NCBI RefSeq assembly: GCF_000160835.1
Contig: NZ_GG700736.1
Span: 40,370-56,165, forward strand
Length of the DNA: 15,796 nt
Origin: Limosilactobacillus antri DSM 16041
GTDB lineage: Bacteria > Bacillota > Bacilli > Lactobacillales > Lactobacillaceae
Reading direction: 5' to 3'
A model generated the notes under the pieces. The model saw only the letters and a list, made by a program, of their open reading frames with translations. It was not told the origin of the DNA and searched no databases. Made by a program: the position numbers and the translations under genes. Each line of letters starts with the position of its first letter. Position 1 is the first letter of the stretch. This document shows, one piece after another, positions 14,038 through 15,796 of this stretch.

Positions 14038-14384
14038 TTGCAAAGACATATTTTTAACTGTAGTAATGGTTGTCCTGTTGAAAGCACTTTACAAATAATT
14101 TCAGGTAAATGGAAAAGTGTAATTTTGTATCATCTTATAAAAAATAAAGTATGTAGATTTAGTGAATTGCAAAAAAAATGCCGAATTGCTCTCGCAGGAT
14201 GTTATCGCTACAACTTAATGAGTTAGAGACGGACAAGATTATCGAAAAAAAGATATATCCAGTGATTCCTCCTAAAACAGAATATAGAATGACTAGGTTT
14301 GGTGAGACACTAACGCCAATTATTCTAGAAATGGACAAATGGGGGCAAACTTACAACTCCATAAACTCTGAGGACAGTAACTAA
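14038..14384 (+). pseudogene. HxlR-family redox-type regulator with frameshift in an A8 tract
   Basis: The first frame, from TTG 14038 (GAAGGAG eight bases upstream), encodes NCSNGCPVESTLQIISGKWK, SVILYHLIKNKVCRFSEL and then runs into eight A (14171-14178). After the tract it goes out of phase and stops at 14224-14226. The -1 frame continues with NCSRRMLSLQLNELETDKII, EKKIYPVIPPKTEYRMT and ILEMDKWGQ, the rest of a normal winged-helix HxlR domain, ending at 14384. With one more A the product would be a typical 115-residue regulator. The Cys in NGCPVE is the conserved redox-sensing position of YodB/QsrR/HypR-like members. Either the gene is phase-variable or inactive, ribosomes or polymerase slip on A8, or the base call is wrong. 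Likely target: the divergent oxidoreductase. Confidence 0.8.
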
Positions 14385-14385
14385 A

Positions 14386-14426
14386 AATGCTTCAAAATTA
14401 CCTGAATAGTAACATTTTGAAGCATT
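14386..14426 (+). terminator. hairpin after the hxlR-type gene
   Basis: AATGCTTCAAAAT (14386-14398) pairs perfectly with ATTTTGAAGCATT (14414-14426). The tail is AT-rich rather than a clean T run. It begins two bases after the stop codon. Confidence 0.6.
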
Positions 14427-14516
14427 ATAGTTATATTATTTACCTATTTTTTCGTCTTAAACATATCCAGCTAAAGACGATAGGCTTGCTTTTCATCACT
14501 TGAAGTTTTATTGCTC

Positions 14517-14545
14517 TTGGTTGATTTTTGATTTCCCTGTATAAT
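14517..14545 (+). promoter_or_regulatory. toxin promoter, module C
   Basis: TTGGTT (14517-14522), 17-base spacer, TATAAT (14540-14545): the best-spaced of the toxin promoters in the window. Confidence 0.75.
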
Positions 14546-14643
14546 GGATTGAGCAAGAAGTTTTAAGGGCGGTGGCTGTCTTTTCCCTTGTGAGGTGAGG
14601 CCCATGGGAACATGGAATAATCTTCAGGAAGGTTTCACAGTCA

Positions 14644-14733
14644 ATGAGCGTCTTCCAGACACTCTCGTTGATGTTGCTGTTTGGCACGTTTTTAATCGCG
14701 CTCCTCAGCTATATCGACAAGCACCACAAATAA
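14644..14733 (+). CDS. type I toxin copy C, 29-residue holin-like membrane peptide
   Basis: Complete gene: MSVFQTLSLMLLFGTF, then LIALLSYIDKHHK and TAA. One hydrophobic helix with a charged tail, as in copy B. The 5' untranslated region from the -10 box to the ATG is almost identical to copies B and E, including GGCGGTGGC near the mRNA start, the GAGGTGAGG-ATG leader ORF (from 14604, out of frame, ending 14753) and the GGAAG/CTTCC hairpin over the ribosome site. The antisense RNA converges from downstream. First of three TA modules in tandem (C, D, E). Confidence 0.8.
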   Translation: MSVFQTLSLMLLFGTFLIALLSYIDKHHK

Positions 14734-14857
14734 AAAAGCCGCCCCGATCATAACTTTGGCGAGTTACGGGACAACATTATCGTTTAGTTAACTAATGCCA
14801 CCGCCTTTGAAGCGACTTGCACGGGAAGTCCTGTTTTCGGCGGGACTTCCTTTTTCT
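14732..14857 (-). ncRNA. antisense antitoxin RNA, module C
   Basis: Minus-strand TGC-TATAAT (complement of 14864-14869) predicts a start near 14857. The terminator hairpin lies in 14742-14770, followed by the T run complementary to 14732-14737. The stem sequence differs from copies A and B (CCCG...CGGG versus CCCTG...CAGGG) while pairing is kept, evidence that the hairpin is functional. Confidence 0.7.
14824..14855 (+). terminator. toxin mRNA terminator, module C
   Basis: GGAAGTCC (14824-14831) pairs with GGACTTCC (14843-14850), then five T. GCCACCGCC (14797-14805) upstream can pair with the mRNA 5' end. Confidence 0.8.
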
Positions 14858-14889
14858 GTTTATATTATAGCATGACCTTTAAAAACTGG

Positions 14890-14939
14890 CTAACGCTTTA
14901 AACTTTGATCAAGTTCGGATTTGGGTTATTTGATTGACG
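14890..14939 (-). pseudogene. 50-bp remnant of the ltrC 3' end
   Basis: Reads (minus strand) like the last 17 codons of the gene at 186-1310, ending LDQSLKR and stop, with an internal TAA where the intact gene has CAA. Similarity starts together with module C and stops near 14939. It shows that modules A and C descend from one ancestor with ltrC converging on the TA module. Confidence 0.85.
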
Positions 14940-14950
14940 GATTTTCTATG

Positions 14951-14956
14951 TATAAT
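14951..14956 (+). promoter_or_regulatory. toxin promoter -10, module D
   Basis: TATAAT, with TATTTG/TTGATT in the -35 area (spacing not ideal). It lies just past the ltrC remnant. Confidence 0.5.
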
Positions 14957-15010
14957 TAAAATTTGTAGAGAAGTTAAGGTGGTGGCTATTTCCGATCGGA
15001 GGTGGTGCTT

Positions 15011-15028
15011 ATGGTGTTAAACCTTTAA
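15011..15028 (+). CDS. five-codon leader ORF of module D
   Basis: ATG-GTG-TTA-AAC-CTT-TAA (MVLNL) behind a strong GGAGG (14998-15002) with eight-base spacing. It sits 34 bases before the toxin start and may control toxin translation or mRNA folding. Modules B, C and E carry an analogous but longer leader ORF. Confidence 0.4.
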   Translation: MVLNL

Positions 15029-15061
15029 AGCCCATAGATCCTAACGAAAGGAGTAGCCTAA

Positions 15062-15199
15062 GTGTCCGTTGCGGACGCTTTACAATTAATGCTGGCTTTC
15101 GGTACCTTTATCGTAGCCTTAATTGCATTGATTGTTGAGCTGATCAAAAGTCAGCAAAAAAATAACCGCCTTAGCTTGGCAGAGCTAGGGGTTATTTAA
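15062..15199 (+). CDS. type I toxin copy D, divergent 45-residue holin-like peptide
   Basis: GTG start behind AAAGGAG with eight-base spacing. Reads MSVADALQLMLAFGTFIVAL then IALIVELIKSQQKNNR, ending LAELGVI. It is the same family as copies A-C (S-V-x-x-x-L-x-LM-x-x-FGTF), with a longer membrane helix and a 15-residue polar tail. The tail codons lie inside the antisense RNA's terminator hairpin, so toxin sequence and antitoxin termination are locked together. Closest in length and sequence to the annotated 'putative holin-like toxin' peptides of lactobacilli. GGTGGC (14981-14986) and GCCACC (15214-15219) keep the 5'-3' pairing seen in the other modules. Confidence 0.8.
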   Translation: MSVADALQLMLAFGTFIVALIALIVELIKSQQKNNRLSLAELGVI

Positions 15200-15272
15200 T
15201 CGTATTAAGTTATGCCACCGTCTTTAACGGCTCTACATGGGAAGTCCTGTTCCAGCGGGGCTTCCTTTTTCT
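15156..15272 (-). ncRNA. antisense antitoxin RNA, module D
   Basis: Minus-strand TGC-TATAAT (complement of 15279-15284) predicts a start near 15272. The terminator is an AATAACC/GGTTATT stem (15161-15197) with an inner CTTAGC/GCTAGG and a seven-T tail (complement of 15156-15162). It overlaps the last third of the toxin gene. Confidence 0.7.
15240..15270 (+). terminator. toxin mRNA terminator, module D
   Basis: GGAAGTCC (15240-15247) with GGGCTTCC (15258-15265) and five T, the same hairpin as in modules B and C although the toxin gene itself differs. Confidence 0.8.
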
Positions 15273-15338
15273 GTCTACATTATAGCATGGCTATAATGGA
15301 CTTGCGACTATTTTAAGTGTAGTTTCTCAAAGGCTAGA

Positions 15339-15353
15339 GGAACTATTGTTCGT
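15339..15353 (+). promoter_or_regulatory. second LexA (SOS) box, without its gene
   Basis: GGAACTATTGTTCGT fits CGAAC-N4-GTTCG at all but the first base. A -10-like TATGTA (15363-15368) sits 24 bases from the box start, the same offset as at 7812/7836. The flank between module and box resembles that after module B (for example GACTATTTT), so this is probably the control region of a lost umuC-like gene. Confidence 0.65.
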
Positions 15354-15428
15354 TCTTGAAAATATGTAGGAGCAACGGCTTAAATACCATATACAGTGGT
15401 ATAATATATGTCAAAAATCTATATGTAG

Positions 15429-15602
15429 TGTTCGGAAGGTGCAATTCTTGGTTCAAGAGAAACACAACAAACCATTGAGCGCAATAATTTCACATACTCT
15501 ATATCAACATTAGCTTCCTATGTCCAATTAACACAGGCTAAAATGGCAGTTATACTACAAAAGACATTTCAGGTGAAGAAAATCAGGGAATTGTTGAATT
15601 AA
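15429..15602 (+). pseudogene. unrecognised gene remnant between modules D and E
   Basis: A 57-codon frame closed upstream by TAG 15426-15428 and ending TAA 15600-15602. It reads SEGAILGSRETQQTIERNNF, then ISTLASYVQLTQAKMAVILQ and KTFQVKKIRELLN, which looks like genuine helical protein rather than chance. No start codon or ribosome site is in place; a TATAAT (15400-15405) with a TACCA/TGGTA inverted repeat lies upstream. Probably the C-terminal end of a plasmid gene; family not recognised. Confidence 0.35.
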
Positions 15603-15609
15603 ATGAAAT

Positions 15610-15639
15610 TTGGTTTCCTCGTCAAAGTTTCTGTATAAT
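15610..15639 (+). promoter_or_regulatory. toxin promoter, module E
   Basis: TTGGTT (15610-15615), 18-base spacer, TATAAT (15634-15639), followed by the same leader as modules B and C. Confidence 0.7.
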
Positions 15640-15737
15640 AGATTAAGCAGAAAGTTTTAAGGGCGGTGGCTGTCTTTTCCCTTGCGAGGTGAGGCCCATG
15701 GGAACATGGAATAATCTTCAGGAAGGTTTCACAGTCG

Positions 15738-15796
15738 ATGAGCGTCTTCCAGACACTCTCGTTGATGTTGCTGTTTGGCACGTTTTTAATCGCGCT
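15738..15796 (+). CDS. type I toxin copy E, 5' part cut by the window end
   Basis: MSVFQTLSLMLLFGTFLIA plus two bases of the next codon, identical in protein to copy C. The ATG, leader ORF (from 15698) and ribosome site match the other copies; the base before the ATG is G rather than A. Adding the first bases of the window completes LLSYIDKHHK in frame, so copies A and E may be one gene. Confidence 0.8.
   Translation, partial: MSVFQTLSLMLLFGTFLIA

Noticed and set aside
14517..15796. Repeated units as a CRISPR or integron array
   Set aside because: Units are hundreds of bases long with promoters, peptide genes and terminators; no short repeat-spacer pattern and no cas or integrase gene.
1..15796. 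Complete autonomous plasmid
   Set aside because: Ends can be joined, but no replication initiator or partition gene is visible and the thi block looks chromosomal; left as an open alternative only.

Overview
The window looks like DNA from a heterofermentative lactic acid bacterium, most likely a Limosilactobacillus of the L. fermentum/reuteri type (inferred from protein families and codon use, not proven). Base composition is strikingly mixed: a GC-rich chromosomal-type block (about 2.0-6.0 kb, thiamine salvage) sits between AT-rich plasmid-type and laterally acquired blocks full of broken genes.

Layout. 1-175: 3' half of a type I toxin-antitoxin (TA) module. 186-2005, minus strand: plasmid-type genes (ArdC/LtrC-like antirestriction/metallopeptidase protein, a 71-residue partner, a frameshifted fragment), joined directly at about 2005 to a truncated GC-rich membrane glycosyltransferase gene (to 3084). 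3205-5948: a TPP riboswitch with terminator, then thiM-thiD and thiE, which salvage hydroxyethylthiazole and hydroxymethylpyrimidine into thiamine monophosphate. Two large imperfect palindromes flank thiM-thiD in opposite orientation. 5958-6416: 3' remnant of a sugar-transporter-type MFS gene. 6594-7046: orphan 150-residue protein with a perfect 20-bp hairpin behind it. 7406-7745: complete TA module, followed by a LexA box and a broken Y-family polymerase (umuC-like) gene. 8360-10690: LPxTG-anchored collagen-adhesin-like surface protein with three CnaB domains. 10898-11173: IS66 transposase remnant. 11200-14384: oxidative/electrophile-stress cluster (rclA-like flavoprotein, quinone/zinc-type oxidoreductase, divergent HxlR-type regulator with a frameshift in an A8 tract). 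14517-15796: three TA modules in tandem, the last cut by the window end.

The unifying feature is the TA module. It encodes a 29- or 45-residue holin-like membrane toxin and a convergent antisense RNA that overlaps the toxin mRNA 3' end, each with its own promoter and terminator. Five copies or part-copies occur, and remnants of the same old neighbours (ltrC 3' end; LexA box/umuC) lie beside them, so the copies appear to have spread together with plasmid flanks. The last bases of the window joined to the first bases rebuild an intact in-frame toxin gene. Either this is a circular molecule or a contig broken inside the repeat; no replication gene was found, which favours the latter or an integrated, decayed plasmid.
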